Positions 24,098 through 32,622 of a stretch of 64,000 nt of DNA are shown one piece after another. The notes beneath the pieces are model-generated. The model was given only the letters and a program-made list of their open reading frames with translations. It was not told the DNA's origin and did no database searches. Every line of letters begins with the position of its first letter. Position 1 is the stretch's first letter. The position numbers were made by a program, and so were the translations under genes. This stretch comes from an uncultured Eubacteriales bacterium (GTDB lineage: Bacteria; Bacillota; Clostridia; Oscillospirales; Oscillospiraceae). The DNA lies in NCBI GenBank assembly GCA_900550165.1, contig URQY01000005.1, positions 1 through 64,000 on the forward strand, read 5' to 3'.

Positions 24098-25170
24098 TGC
24101 GCTACCATATCGACAGAGACGCCGCGCAGAGCGCCTATTTGCAGCTCTATCATCAACTGCGGCGCGATATCGTGGGCGGCGTTTACCCGCTGGGGACAAA
24201 GATGCCAAGCAAGCGCCTCATCGCGAGCGAGACGGGCGTGAGCGTCATCACGGTCGAGCACGCGCTGGCCATCCTGTGCGATGAAGGGTACCTGGAATCG
24301 CGCGAGCGCAGCGGCTTTTTTGTGAGCTTTGCCGCGGCAGATTGCTTTCCCGTCTCCGAAACGGAGACCGAGCGCCGCGTGACCGTTTCCCACGGCGCGG
24401 AGGATGAATTCCCCTTTCCCTCGCTTGCCAGAACGATGAGAAGAGTGCTCAGCGAGTACGGTGAGAGCATTCTGACCAAATCTCCGAACAACGGCTGCGC
24501 CGAGCTGCGCGGGGCTATCGCGGCCTATTTATCCCGCTCGCGCGGCATCAGTGTCCAGCCGGGGCAGATCGTCATCGGCTCGGGTGCGGAGTATCTCTAT
24601 GGGCTCATCGTGCAGCTTCTGGGCAGGGACCGCGTGTTTGCGCTCGAGGACCCGTCCTACGACAAGATCAACAGAGTGTATCAGGCGCACGGCGTCACGT
24701 GCGAGATGCTGCGCCTCGGCAGCGATGGCATCCGCTCCGACGAGCTGGCCCGCGCCACGGCAACGGTGCTGCACGTTACGCCCTTCCACAGCTTTCCGAG
24801 CCTTGTCACGGCGAGCGCAGGCAAGCGCCGCGAGTATCTCCGCTGGGCGAGAGAGCGCGGCGGCTATATCGTCGAGGACGACTTCGACTCGGAGTTCAGC
24901 GTGTCCACAAAGAGCGAGGATACGCTCTTTTCACTCGAGCCCGAGCAGTCCGTCATTTACATGAACACCTTTTCCAAAACCATCGCCCCGTCGATGCGCG
25001 TGGGCTATATGGTGCTGCCGCCCGCGCTTTCCGAGCATTTTCGCCGCGAGGTGGGCTTTTACTCCTGCACCGTGCCGGTCTTCGAGCAGTATGTGCTTGC
25101 CGAGCTCATCGGCAGCGGCGACTTCGAGCGCCATATCAACCGCATCCGCCGCAAGCGTCGCCGGCAGTAG
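24097..25170 (+). CDS. GntR/MocR-type PLP-dependent regulator, C-terminally truncated
   Basis: 357 aa. N-terminal GntR winged helix (SAYLQLYHQLRRDIVGGVYP ... MPSKRLIASETGVSVITVEHAL), then an aminotransferase-like fold with the PLP Lys in NTFSKTIAPSMRVGYMV. MocR proteins are usually about 460-490 aa. Here translation stops right after FERHINRIRRKRR, where the C-terminal small domain (about 100 aa) should begin. I see no continuation in another frame before the tRNA. It may be non-functional, or reduced to DNA binding. Overlaps lgt by 1 nt. Confidence 0.8.
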   Translation: MRYHIDRDAAQSAYLQLYHQLRRDIVGGVYPLGTKMPSKRLIASETGVSVITVEHALAILCDEGYLESRERSGFFVSFAAADCFPVSETETERRVTVSHGAEDEFPFPSLARTMRRVLSEYGESILTKSPNNGCAELRGAIAAYLSRSRGISVQPGQIVIGSGAEYLYGLIVQLLGRDRVFALEDPSYDKINRVYQAHGVTCEMLRLGSDGIRSDELARATATVLHVTPFHSFPSLVTASAGKRREYLRWARERGGYIVEDDFDSEFSVSTKSEDTLFSLEPEQSVIYMNTFSKTIAPSMRVGYMVLPPALSEHFRREVGFYSCTVPVFEQYVLAELIGSGDFERHINRIRRKRRRQ

Positions 25171-25200
25171 GGCAGCGGAATAAAAACTTTTCAAAACCGC

Positions 25201-25229
25201 TTGACGCGAGACGGCGGCTGTGCTATAAT
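25201..25229 (+). promoter_or_regulatory. Promoter of tRNA-Thr
   Basis: TTGACG (25201-25206), 17 nt, TATAAT (25224-25229). Confidence 0.85.
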
Positions 25230-25251
25230 TCCATTTGCATTTGATGAATGC

Positions 25252-25327
25252 GCTGGTGTAGCTCAGTCGGTAGAGCAGCTGATTCGTAATCAGCAGGTCA
25301 TGTGTTCGAGTCACACCACCAGCTCCA
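25252..25327 (+). tRNA. tRNA-Thr (anticodon CGT)
   Basis: 76 nt with encoded CCA. Acceptor arms GCTGGTG / CACCAGC, D-arm AGCTCAGTCGGTAGAGC, anticodon arm CTGAT-TCGTAAT-CAG with anticodon CGT, T-loop TTCGAGT. It is flanked by its own promoter and terminator. Confidence 0.96.
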
Positions 25328-25329
25328 TG

Positions 25330-25364
25330 AAAAAACCTGAAATCTCAGTGGTTTCAGGTTTTTT
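25330..25364 (+). terminator. Terminator of tRNA-Thr
   Basis: Arms AAAAAACCTGAAA and TTTCAGGTTTTTT. Confidence 0.9.
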
Positions 25365-25462
25365 CATTCTTGAAGCGATCGCTGACGACCTATCCCGACG
25401 GCAAGCGGGACAGCAGGATAAATTGAAAAGCTGCCTTGCGGCGGCTTTTCAAAAGGGCTTTG

Positions 25463-25547
25463 GTTAGATGCAACTAACTGTAGGTGCGGTATCGGCAGGA
25501 CACGCTCCCTCTGAATGGAGAGCGGCGTCAGAGCTCGCCGATCCTGC
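25463..25547 (+). promoter_or_regulatory. GTTAG-N6-CTAAC site and structured leader before the alkyltransferase gene
   Basis: GTTAGATGCAACTAAC (25463-25478) has the same half-sites and spacing as the operator at 59060-59075. Behind it, GCAGGA (25495-25500) can pair with TCCTGC (25542-25547) around an inner CGCT/AGCG stem. Otherwise 25365-25573 holds no gene. Confidence 0.4.
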
Positions 25548-25573
25548 GGCGAAGAGAGTGAAGAGATGCGACG

Positions 25574-26107
25574 ATGACCTATTTGCAGACCTATTCTTCC
25601 CCGCTCGGGGAGCTTTTGCTGGCGGCCGATGAAACGGGACTGACCGGCGCGTGGTTTGAAGGGCAGAAGTATTTCACCCGCACGCTGACAGGGGAGCGCA
25701 TCGAGCGCGAAACATCGGTGCTGGCCGAGGCGAAGCGCTGGCTCGACCGCTATTTCAGCGGTGAAGCGCCTGATCGCCTGCCGCCGCTCCACCCACAGGG
25801 ATCGGATTTTCAGAAGGCTGTGTGGGAGCTGCTGGTGCGCATCCCCTATGGCGGGACCGTGACCTACGGCGAGCTTGCCGCTGCCCTTGCCGCGCAGCAG
25901 GGGAGGGGACGGATGCCTGCGCAGGCCGTGGGCGGCGCGGTGGGGCACAACCCCATCTCCGTCATCGTGCCGTGCCACCGCGTGGTCGGTGCGAACGGCA
26001 GCTTGACCGGCTATGCCGGCGGCGTCGGGCGCAAGATGAAGCTCCTGGCGCTTGAAGGGGCAGACATGAGCCGTCTTTTCGTCCCGAAAAAGGGGACTGC
26101 CCTGTGA
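25574..26107 (+). CDS. Methylated-DNA--protein-cysteine methyltransferase
   Basis: 177 aa. C-terminal Ogt/AGT domain: FQKAVWELLVRIPYGGTVTY and the acceptor-cysteine motif IVPCHRVVGANGSLTGYAGG. It transfers alkyl groups from O6-alkylguanine to its own Cys (suicide repair). An unusual detail is a short insert between the HTH (GELAAALA) and AVGGAVGHNPIS. Followed by a GC hairpin. Confidence 0.95.
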   Translation: MTYLQTYSSPLGELLLAADETGLTGAWFEGQKYFTRTLTGERIERETSVLAEAKRWLDRYFSGEAPDRLPPLHPQGSDFQKAVWELLVRIPYGGTVTYGELAAALAAQQGRGRMPAQAVGGAVGHNPISVIVPCHRVVGANGSLTGYAGGVGRKMKLLALEGADMSRLFVPKKGTAL

Positions 26108-26121
26108 AAAACAGCATTATG

Positions 26122-26170
26122 ACCGCGCCGTGCAGGAGAAAGGATCCCGCATGGCGCGGTTAATATTTTA
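26122..26170 (+). terminator. Hairpin after the alkyltransferase gene
   Basis: Arms ACCGCGCC and GGCGCGGT with a long loop, then TAATATTTTATT. Weak terminator. Confidence 0.5.
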
Positions 26171-26341
26171 TTCCGAACCGGATGTTTTCCCTCTCTTTTT
26201 TATGTCCTTTGCGCGGGGAAAAACGACGCAAAACCGGTAAAAAACGATCTTAGCGCGAACTTTGCGGCGAAAATGAAGGATATATTGCACTTCTCTCATA
26301 GAAATGAAGGAAATTGCTCATTTCCTTGTCGATTCTGACGG

Positions 26342-26369
26342 TTGAAAAAAGCAAAAAAGAAGATAGAAT
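26342..26369 (+). promoter_or_regulatory. Candidate promoter of the first antiporter
   Basis: TTGAAA (26342-26347), 16 nt, TAGAAT (26364-26369). The remaining part of the 26108-26420 gap is AT-rich with no recognisable riboswitch. Confidence 0.5.
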
Positions 26370-26420
26370 AGAGCCTCGCGAAATGAGTTGGAATTTGAGA
26401 GAGTTTGTGGAGGAAATGCT

Positions 26421-27704
26421 ATGTCTTATCATTTTTTGCTGGATCTTGCGCTGATCCTGCTGAGCACCAAGGTCCTGGGTCTCGTTGCGCAGAAGCTCCA
26501 GATGCCGCAGGTCGTGGGCGCGCTGATCGCGGGCCTCATCCTCAGCCCTGCGGGGCTTGGCCTTCTGTCGGAAACGGAATTTACCGCGCAGCTCAGCGAG
26601 CTTGGCGTCATCGTGCTGATGTTCTCCGCCGGTATGGGGACGGACATCAATGAGCTCAAGCACAGCGGCAAGGCGGGCTTTATGGTCGCGGTCCTCGGCG
26701 TGGTCGTACCGTTCCTCATGGGCACGGCGCTTGCCTGGGGTGCGGACGAGCTCGGGCTCATCGAGAGCACCGGCTTCATTGAAAATATCTTCATCGGCAC
26801 CGTCCTGACGGCCACGTCCGTGAGCATCACGGTCGAAACGCTCAAGGAGATGAAAAAGCTCGAGACCAAGGTCGGCAATACGATCCTGGCCGCCGCGCTC
26901 ATCGACGATGTGCTCGGCCTCATCGCCTTAACGCTCGTTTGCAGCTTGGCCGGCGGTGATGAGAGCATCGGCATGGTGCTCCTCAAGATCGCGGGCTTCT
27001 TTATCTTTGCCTTTGTTGTCGGCTTTGGCGCAAATCGCCTCTTCTGCTGGATGCTCAAGCGTCAGCACGGCTGGGCCAGCCACCGCAACTCCGTTTTTGC
27101 CTTTGTCCTGTGCCTTGTGATGGCCTACTGCGCCGAGGAGTTCTTTGGCGTTGCCGATATCACGGGCGCTTACGCCGCGGGACTTGCCGTGGCCTGCACG
27201 CCCAAGGGCACCTATATCCAGACGAAGTACAACCCCCTCGGGTATCTGCTGCTCACGCCGGTCTTTTTCGCGAGCATCGGCATCAACGTGCAGATCACGG
27301 GCCTGACGGGTGGCATGATCGTGTTTGCCGTCCTGCTGCTGCTCGTTTCGATCATCTCGAAGCTGCTCGGCTGCGGTCTCGGCGCCAAGGTGTGCCATTT
27401 CACCACGCGCGAGAGCATTCAGGTCGGCGCGGGCATGGCCTGCCGCGGCGAGGTCGCGCTGATCGTCGCCAACCGCGGCCTTTCGATGGGCGTGCTGTCG
27501 CCCGCGATGATGACGCCCGTGGTCATTACGGTCGTCTGCGGTACGATCTTGACGCCGATCCTGCTCAAGCTGTCCTTCCGCGGCCATCAGGAGTCCGAGC
27601 TTGTGCAGAACAACATCGCCGACCGCATGGCCAAGCACCGTCAGCTCGATATTATCACCCAGCAGCTTTTGCAGCAGGATGAGCAGATGATGAAAAAGAA
27701 CTGA
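26421..27704 (+). CDS. CPA2-type cation:proton antiporter
   Basis: 427 aa from ATG 26421 (GGAGG upstream). About 12-13 membrane helices with the family signatures VVGALIAGLILSPAGLG, IVLMFSAGMGTD, ATSVSITVETL and ILAAALIDDVLGLIAL (the Asp-Asp ion site), GMACRGEVALIVA. KefB/NapA-like; exchanges Na+ or K+ for protons. There is no RCK/TrkA-N domain; the C-terminus is a short cytosolic tail rich in Gln. Paralog of the antiporter at 37411. Confidence 0.9.
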   Translation: MSYHFLLDLALILLSTKVLGLVAQKLQMPQVVGALIAGLILSPAGLGLLSETEFTAQLSELGVIVLMFSAGMGTDINELKHSGKAGFMVAVLGVVVPFLMGTALAWGADELGLIESTGFIENIFIGTVLTATSVSITVETLKEMKKLETKVGNTILAAALIDDVLGLIALTLVCSLAGGDESIGMVLLKIAGFFIFAFVVGFGANRLFCWMLKRQHGWASHRNSVFAFVLCLVMAYCAEEFFGVADITGAYAAGLAVACTPKGTYIQTKYNPLGYLLLTPVFFASIGINVQITGLTGGMIVFAVLLLLVSIISKLLGCGLGAKVCHFTTRESIQVGAGMACRGEVALIVANRGLSMGVLSPAMMTPVVITVVCGTILTPILLKLSFRGHQESELVQNNIADRMAKHRQLDIITQQLLQQDEQMMKKN

Positions 27705-27727
27705 GTCCGGCATCCCGATATCAAGAC

Positions 27728-27764
27728 AAAAAAGAGCTTTCTCCAAAGGGAGAAAGCTCTTTTT
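27728..27764. terminator. Bidirectional terminator
   Basis: AAAAAAGAGCTTTCTCC and GGAGAAAGCTCTTTTT around AAAG; between the antiporter and the convergent lyase gene. Confidence 0.9.
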
Positions 27765-27775
27765 GATATCCGGCT

Positions 27776-28843
27776 TCAGGACGCGGCTTTTGACTGTGCG
27801 GCGCAGTCGCGCAGGACGCGGCACAGCGTGCGGACGGCCTCCTCCCTTGTCGCCCAACTGGTGGCAAAGCGGATGATGGTGTGGGTCTCGTCGTAGATCT
27901 CCCATGGGGAGAAGTCCACACGCTCGCGCAGCCTTGCCAGCTGCCCGTTATCCACAAGGCAGAAAAGCTGATTGGTGGGCGAGGCGAAGCACAGTTGATA
28001 GCCGTTTGCGCGCAGGGCATCGCGGATGGTGTTTGCATCGCGGATGGCCGTTTCACCGATACGCGCATAAAGCCCGTCGGTAAACAGGGTGTCAAATTGC
28101 AGCCCGAGCAGCCGACCCTTGGCAAGCAGCGCGCCGTGCTGCTTGATGATGGTGAAAAAGTGCGGGATGAGACCCGGCTGCGGGATGACGACCGCCTCGC
28201 CGAGCAGCGCGCCGCATTTGGTGCCGCCGATGTAGAAGATATCGCACAGCTCGGCCATGTCTTCGAGCGTTACGTCGTTCTCGGGGCAGGCGAGCGCATA
28301 GGCAAGGCGAGCGCCGTCGACATACAGCGGCAGGTGCTTTTCGCGGCACAGCGCGCTGATGGCGGCGAGCTCCTCGCGGGAGTAAAGCGTGCCGTACTCC
28401 GTCGGCTGGGAGAGATAGACCATGCCCGGCATGACCGTGTGGTCGCGGTTCGCGTCCTCTTCATAGACGCGCAGCAGTGCGGCAATCTGATCGGCGCTGA
28501 GCTTTCCGTTTTTGTGCGGCAGCGTGAGCACCTTGTGCCCGCCGAACTCGATGGCGCCGGCCTCGTGCACGCTGATGTGCCCCGTGTCAGCGGCGATCAC
28601 ACCCTCGTAAGAGCGCAGCAGCGCGTCGATGACGGTCGCGTTCGTCTGTGTGCCGCCGACAAGAAAGTGGATCTCCGCGTTCGGCGCGCCGCAGGCGGCG
28701 CGGATTTTGGCGCGGGCCGATCCGCAGCAGTCGTCTGCGCCGTAGCCCGGCATCTGAGTGAAATTCGTCTCGATGAGACGCTGTAAAATGGCGGGGTGCG
28801 CCCCCTCCATGTAGTCGCAGGAAAAGGAAATGCGCTGTTCCAT
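27776..28843 (-). CDS. Threonine aldolase/beta-eliminating lyase family (PLP)
   Basis: 355 aa from ATG 28843 (AAGGAGA upstream). Fold-type I PLP enzyme: HFLVGGTQTNATVIDALLR, VYLSQPTEYGTLYSREEL, LPLYVDGARLAYAL, and the PLP-Lys motif FYIGGTKCGALLGEAVV. The family splits threonine to glycine and acetaldehyde, or acts on related beta-hydroxy amino acids. Divergent from a LysR gene with overlapping promoters, so it is likely that regulator's target. Confidence 0.9.
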   Translation of the reverse strand: MEQRISFSCDYMEGAHPAILQRLIETNFTQMPGYGADDCCGSARAKIRAACGAPNAEIHFLVGGTQTNATVIDALLRSYEGVIAADTGHISVHEAGAIEFGGHKVLTLPHKNGKLSADQIAALLRVYEEDANRDHTVMPGMVYLSQPTEYGTLYSREELAAISALCREKHLPLYVDGARLAYALACPENDVTLEDMAELCDIFYIGGTKCGALLGEAVVIPQPGLIPHFFTIIKQHGALLAKGRLLGLQFDTLFTDGLYARIGETAIRDANTIRDALRANGYQLCFASPTNQLFCLVDNGQLARLRERVDFSPWEIYDETHTIIRFATSWATREEAVRTLCRVLRDCAAQSKAAS

Positions 28844-28868
28844 GTTTTTTCTCCTTACCAAAACGGGA

Positions 28869-28916
28869 TTGACGGTTTCTACGGCGTATTGTATGATAAA
28901 ATCATACATGACGCAA
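28869..28916. promoter_or_regulatory. Divergent promoters around a perfect palindrome
   Basis: Plus: TTGACG (28869-28874), 17 nt, TATGAT (28892-28897). Minus: TTGCGT (28911-28916), 17 nt, TACAAT (28888-28893). The palindrome TGTATGAT-AAA-ATCATACA (28890-28908) overlaps both -10 boxes and is the obvious operator for the LysR protein. Confidence 0.65.
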
Positions 28917-28967
28917 ACGGCGATTTGAAATGGAAACTATGATATAATATCATGAATGGAGGGCACG

Positions 28968-29852
28968 ATGGAAGCTGTCAAATGCGAGGCTTTTCTGGCC
29001 GCGGCCGAGCAGGGGAGCCTGACCGCGGCGGCGGGGCTTTTGGGCTACACGCAGTCGGGCGTCACGCGCATGATCGGCACGCTGGAGGAGGAGCTTGGAT
29101 TCCCGCTCTTTCTGCGCAGCAAGAAGGGCGTGCAGCTCACGGAAAACGGCAAGCTCATGCTGCCGCTGCTGCGCGAGATCGTGCGTGCGCACCGCAACGC
29201 CGAGCAGCTCGGCGCGGAGATCGGCGGCGCGGTCACAGGCACGCTGAGCATCGGCTGCTACTACAGCATTTCCGCGCTATGGATGCCGAAGATCCTGACG
29301 GCCTTTCGCGCCCGCTATCCGGGCGTGACGGTGCGGATGCAGGAGGGCGGCAACCTGGAGATGGCCCGCTGGCTGAGCGAGCGGTCGGTCGACTGCTGCT
29401 TTGGCGCAAAGCCGAGCAGCGACGCGTATGACTGGCTGCCGGTCTTTCGCGATGAGCTGGTCGTCTGGCTGCCGCGGGAGCATCCGCTCGCGGCGGGGCC
29501 GTCGTTCCCGCTCCTGCGTTTGCAGGACGAGCCGTTCATCCACACCTCGCCGGACCACGACACCGATCAGGACCGCCTGCTCGCGGCCTACGGGCTGCAC
29601 CCGAACACCTGCTTTACGACACGCGACGGCTTCACGACCTACAACATGGTCGAGGCGGGACTCGGCGTCAGCTTCAACCAGCGGCTCATCTCGCGCAAGT
29701 GGAGCGGCACGGTGGCCGAGCTGCCCTTTGACCCGCCGCAGTTCGTCATGCTCGGCGTCTCCGTGCCGTCGCTTAAAGAGGCGTCTCCGGCGGCAAAAAA
29801 ATTCATCTCCTGCGCGATCGAGACCGTCTCCGCAGAAGAAAGAACGCTTTGA
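28968..29852 (+). CDS. LysR-family regulator divergent from the lyase
   Basis: 294 aa from ATG 28968 (GGAGGG 6 nt upstream). N-terminal HTH: CEAFLAAAEQGSLTAAAGLL, GYTQSGVTRMIGTLEEELG; the substrate-binding domain follows (GTLSIGCYYSISALWMPKIL). It presumably senses a metabolite of the divergent PLP enzyme. Confidence 0.92.
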   Translation: MEAVKCEAFLAAAEQGSLTAAAGLLGYTQSGVTRMIGTLEEELGFPLFLRSKKGVQLTENGKLMLPLLREIVRAHRNAEQLGAEIGGAVTGTLSIGCYYSISALWMPKILTAFRARYPGVTVRMQEGGNLEMARWLSERSVDCCFGAKPSSDAYDWLPVFRDELVVWLPREHPLAAGPSFPLLRLQDEPFIHTSPDHDTDQDRLLAAYGLHPNTCFTTRDGFTTYNMVEAGLGVSFNQRLISRKWSGTVAELPFDPPQFVMLGVSVPSLKEASPAAKKFISCAIETVSAEERTL

Positions 29853-29854
29853 TG

Positions 29855-29894
29855 AAAAGCACATCGCAGGGGGATACTGCGATGTGTTTTTTGA
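29855..29894. terminator. Terminator between LysR gene and histidine kinase
   Basis: Arms AAAGCACATCGCAG and CTGCGATGTGTTTTTT; convergent genes. Confidence 0.85.
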
Positions 29895-29895
29895 T

Positions 29896-31218
29896 TTATC
29901 TGAGCTCGGCGACGAATTCGATACGCTCGCCGTCGAACTGCGCGCGGATGGAGCCGTGGTGCCCCTCGGCGATCGAGCGCGCGATGGAAAGGCCGATGCC
30001 AAAGCCGCTGCCCGACGAGCGGGATTGATCGGCACGGTAAAAGCGGTCGAAGAGCTTGCCGGTATCCAGCCCGTCCTGACCCGCGCAGCCGTTGGATGTG
30101 CGCAGTACGACGCCGTGCCGCGCCTTTTCCAGCGAGACGGAGATGCCGGAGCCCTCTGCGGCGTATTTGACCGCATTGTCGAGCAGAATGGAGACGAGCT
30201 GGCGTACCGCGTACTCGTCGCCGCGGTAGGTGAGGCCGGGCGCAATGGCGAGCGTGAGCGCATGGCCTTTCGATTCGGCCAGTTCGCGGAACGACTCCGC
30301 CGTTTCGCTCACCGCGTCGCTCACGGGGAAGTCCTCCATCTTAAGCGGCGAATCCTCCTCGTCCATGCGCGAGAGCGTGACAAGGGAGTTGACGAGCGAG
30401 GTGAGCTTTTCCGTCTGTGCCATCGCTTTGTCGATCCACTTCTGTCTGCCGGTCTCCATTTCAAGGACCTTCAGGCTTGTGGCGATGACGGTGATGGGCG
30501 TTTTCAGCTCATGGCTCGCGTCGGTGATGAACTGCTTCTGCTGCTCGGCGCTGCGCACCACGGGGTCGATGGCCCGGCGCGAGAGCAGCACGACGAGAAG
30601 GAACACGAGCAGGATACACGCTGCGTCGGCCACGAGCGACCAGACGAGCACCGTGCGCATCGAGCGCAGCTCCTGATAGCTGTCGAGAAAGATGGCGATA
30701 TTCCCGCCGTCATCCGTCTGCGCGACGAAGAAGCGGTAGCTGCCAAGGTAACCGTAGCCTTCACCGTGCGCGAGCGCGGCCGAGAGGTATTCCTGCGTGT
30801 CGTCCGCCGTGACAGAGGCAATGTGATCAAGGCTTGCCGTCGTCAGCGTGCCGCTTGCTGTGCAGCGCAGAACGAAAAAGCGCGTGGAAAACGGCGTTTC
30901 CGCGGTGAATGGCCCCTCGCGCCGCGCGATTTTGTCGTCGGGCGGCTCCTGAATTTCCTGCTGATCGGGCGGGGTGCTGGAACTGCTTGCGTCGCCGCCG
31001 CTGTCCGGCGGTGACGCCGCATCGGAGCTTTTCGCCGGCAGAAAGCGTGAGTGGGGAATGGTGCCCTCGTTTTCATAGATGAGCGAGAGCGTCTGCTTTA
31101 AGTCGGAATCGGTCGAGATGTAGTTCGCGGTGTTCAGGATGATCGTCAGCAGCAGCATGACGGCCGTGACCGAGAGCATCGCGATGCGGATGAAGCGGCT
31201 GCGCAGCTTTTTGATCAT
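29896..31218 (-). CDS. Sensor histidine kinase
   Basis: 440 aa from ATG 31218, which overlaps the response-regulator stop (ATGA). Two membrane helices (about 12-32 and 188-212) flank a Ser/Pro/Asp-rich extracellular sensor. HisKA phosphoacceptor His236 is in ITDASHELKTPI; the ATPase has N-box LLDNAVKYAAEG, FDRFYRADQSRS and GFGIGLSIARSI. It pairs with the regulator at 31215-31889 and very likely controls the VTC/DUF4956 and lipoprotein genes. Confidence 0.93.
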   Translation of the reverse strand: MIKKLRSRFIRIAMLSVTAVMLLLTIILNTANYISTDSDLKQTLSLIYENEGTIPHSRFLPAKSSDAASPPDSGGDASSSSTPPDQQEIQEPPDDKIARREGPFTAETPFSTRFFVLRCTASGTLTTASLDHIASVTADDTQEYLSAALAHGEGYGYLGSYRFFVAQTDDGGNIAIFLDSYQELRSMRTVLVWSLVADAACILLVFLLVVLLSRRAIDPVVRSAEQQKQFITDASHELKTPITVIATSLKVLEMETGRQKWIDKAMAQTEKLTSLVNSLVTLSRMDEEDSPLKMEDFPVSDAVSETAESFRELAESKGHALTLAIAPGLTYRGDEYAVRQLVSILLDNAVKYAAEGSGISVSLEKARHGVVLRTSNGCAGQDGLDTGKLFDRFYRADQSRSSGSGFGIGLSIARSIAEGHHGSIRAQFDGERIEFVAELR

Positions 31219-31889
31219 ACGCTCTCCTCCAGCGCATAGCCGAGGCCGCGGTTGGCCTGCAGCGTCACGTGTGAGCCGATGACGCGCAGCTTTTTGCGCA
31301 GGTTTGAGATGTTCACCCACACGACGTTGATCTCCGCGTCGTTGTCCCAGCCCCATACGTGCTCCATGATGCGCTCGGCAGAAAAGACCTGACGCGGCGA
31401 GTGCAGAAAAAGCTCCATGATCTGGAATTCGCGCCCGCTCAGGCGGATGGTCTCCCTGCCGCAGCGCAGATTGCCGCTGCCGGGATCGAGCGTCAGGTCG
31501 CCGTAGGCAAGCACTGTCGGCTGGTAGGCCTCGCTGCGGCGCAGGATGGCCCGCACGCGGCTCAAAAGCTCGTCGGGGTCGAAGGGCTTGGGCAGATAAT
31601 CGTCCGCACCAGCGTTGAAACCGGTGATGCGGTCGTTTTTTTCGCCCTTGGCCGTGAGCATCATGATGGGCGTTTTCACGCCCTCCTGCCGCAGGCGCTC
31701 CAGCACCTGAATGCCGTCCAGCTTGGGCATCATTACATCTAAAATGACGGCGTCGTATTCGCCCGTTGAGGCGTATTCGTAGGCGTCGAAGCCGTTGTGC
31801 ACCGCATCGACAGAGAAGTGATTTTTCTCAAAAAACACCGCCAGCGCCTCGGCGAGGTCCAGTTCATCCTCAGCGATCAAAAGCCGCAT
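31215..31889 (-). CDS. OmpR/PhoB-family response regulator
   Basis: 224 aa from ATG 31889 (GGAGGAA upstream). The receiver has Asp51 (VILDVMMPKLDG) and the Thr/Lys in MMLTAKGEKND; the winged HTH has LSGREFQIMELFLHSPRQVF ... VWVNISNLRKKL. It lies 70 nt after the DUF4956 gene on the same strand. Its family binds direct repeats about 11 bp apart, as found at 33382-33433. Confidence 0.94.
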   Translation of the reverse strand: MRLLIAEDELDLAEALAVFFEKNHFSVDAVHNGFDAYEYASTGEYDAVILDVMMPKLDGIQVLERLRQEGVKTPIMMLTAKGEKNDRITGFNAGADDYLPKPFDPDELLSRVRAILRRSEAYQPTVLAYGDLTLDPGSGNLRCGRETIRLSGREFQIMELFLHSPRQVFSAERIMEHVWGWDNDAEINVVWVNISNLRKKLRVIGSHVTLQANRGLGYALEESV

Positions 31890-31959
31890 GAAATATTCCT
31901 CCGTTTGTGTTTGCAATCAGGAAAAGTATAAGGAAAAGCCGCGAAAAAATCAATATGTC

Positions 31960-32622
31960 TCAAAGTGTGTCCTTTGCCGCTTCGCGCCCGCAGGTGATGT
32001 TCAGATTACCGTTGCGGCAGCGCAGATCGTCCAGAAATGCCTTGGGAACGGTCTCGCCGGGCAGTGTGACGCGGTAGGTGAGCTCATAGAGCGTGCCCAT
32101 ATTGCTGGTCCTTACGCGCTCGAGCGTGTGAGACGACGTATACTGCTCGAAAAGATCGTCGAAAAGGCCTTCATAGTCGAGCCCCTCGGGAATGGTGACC
32201 TTCAGCACGCGCTCGGATGCCCTGGGCGCGCCGAAATTTACTGCCGTGAGCAGCAGCATTACTGCGCCGAGCACGACGAACGCGAGCGCCGCGAGCCATA
32301 CATAGCCCATGCCGGTCGCAAGACCGAGCGCCATCGCCAGAAACAGTGCGCCGATCTCGCGCGCCGTTCCCGGCACGGAGCGGAAGCGCACAAGGCTGAA
32401 CGCGCCCGCGACCGCGACGCCTGCGCCGAGGTTGCCGTTCACCAGCATGATGACAAGCTGCACCACGGCGGGCAGAATGGCGAGCGTGACGGCGAAGCTC
32501 TGCGTCGTGTGCGCGCGATACATGGCGACAAGGGCCGTCCCCACGCCCAGCAGCAGCGAGACGGCGGTACAGATAAAAAATGAGGATACGGTCAGCTCCA
32601 TTCCGATGATCGAGTTAAGCAC
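31960..32622 (-). CDS. DUF4956 membrane protein
   Basis: 220 aa from GTG 32622 (AAGGAGG 9 nt upstream), overlapping the VTC gene by 8 nt. About four helices in the first 125 residues with VNGNLGAGVAVAGAFSLVRF and RSVPGTAREI, then a soluble domain. DUF4956 proteins are almost always next to VTC-domain genes and often CotH-like or carbohydrate-binding lipoproteins; the activity is unknown. A link to polyphosphate or exopolymer export is inferred from the partner. Confidence 0.88.
   Translation of the reverse strand: MLNSIIGMELTVSSFFICTAVSLLLGVGTALVAMYRAHTTQSFAVTLAILPAVVQLVIMLVNGNLGAGVAVAGAFSLVRFRSVPGTAREIGALFLAMALGLATGMGYVWLAALAFVVLGAVMLLLTAVNFGAPRASERVLKVTIPEGLDYEGLFDDLFEQYTSSHTLERVRTSNMGTLYELTYRVTLPGETVPKAFLDDLRCRNGNLNITCGREAAKDTL

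Noticed and set aside
25370..25460. Possible gene between tRNA-Thr and the alkyltransferase
   Set aside because: Short frames only, no ribosome-binding site; an inverted repeat GAAAAGC(T)GCC/GGCGGCTTTTC accounts for most of the pattern.
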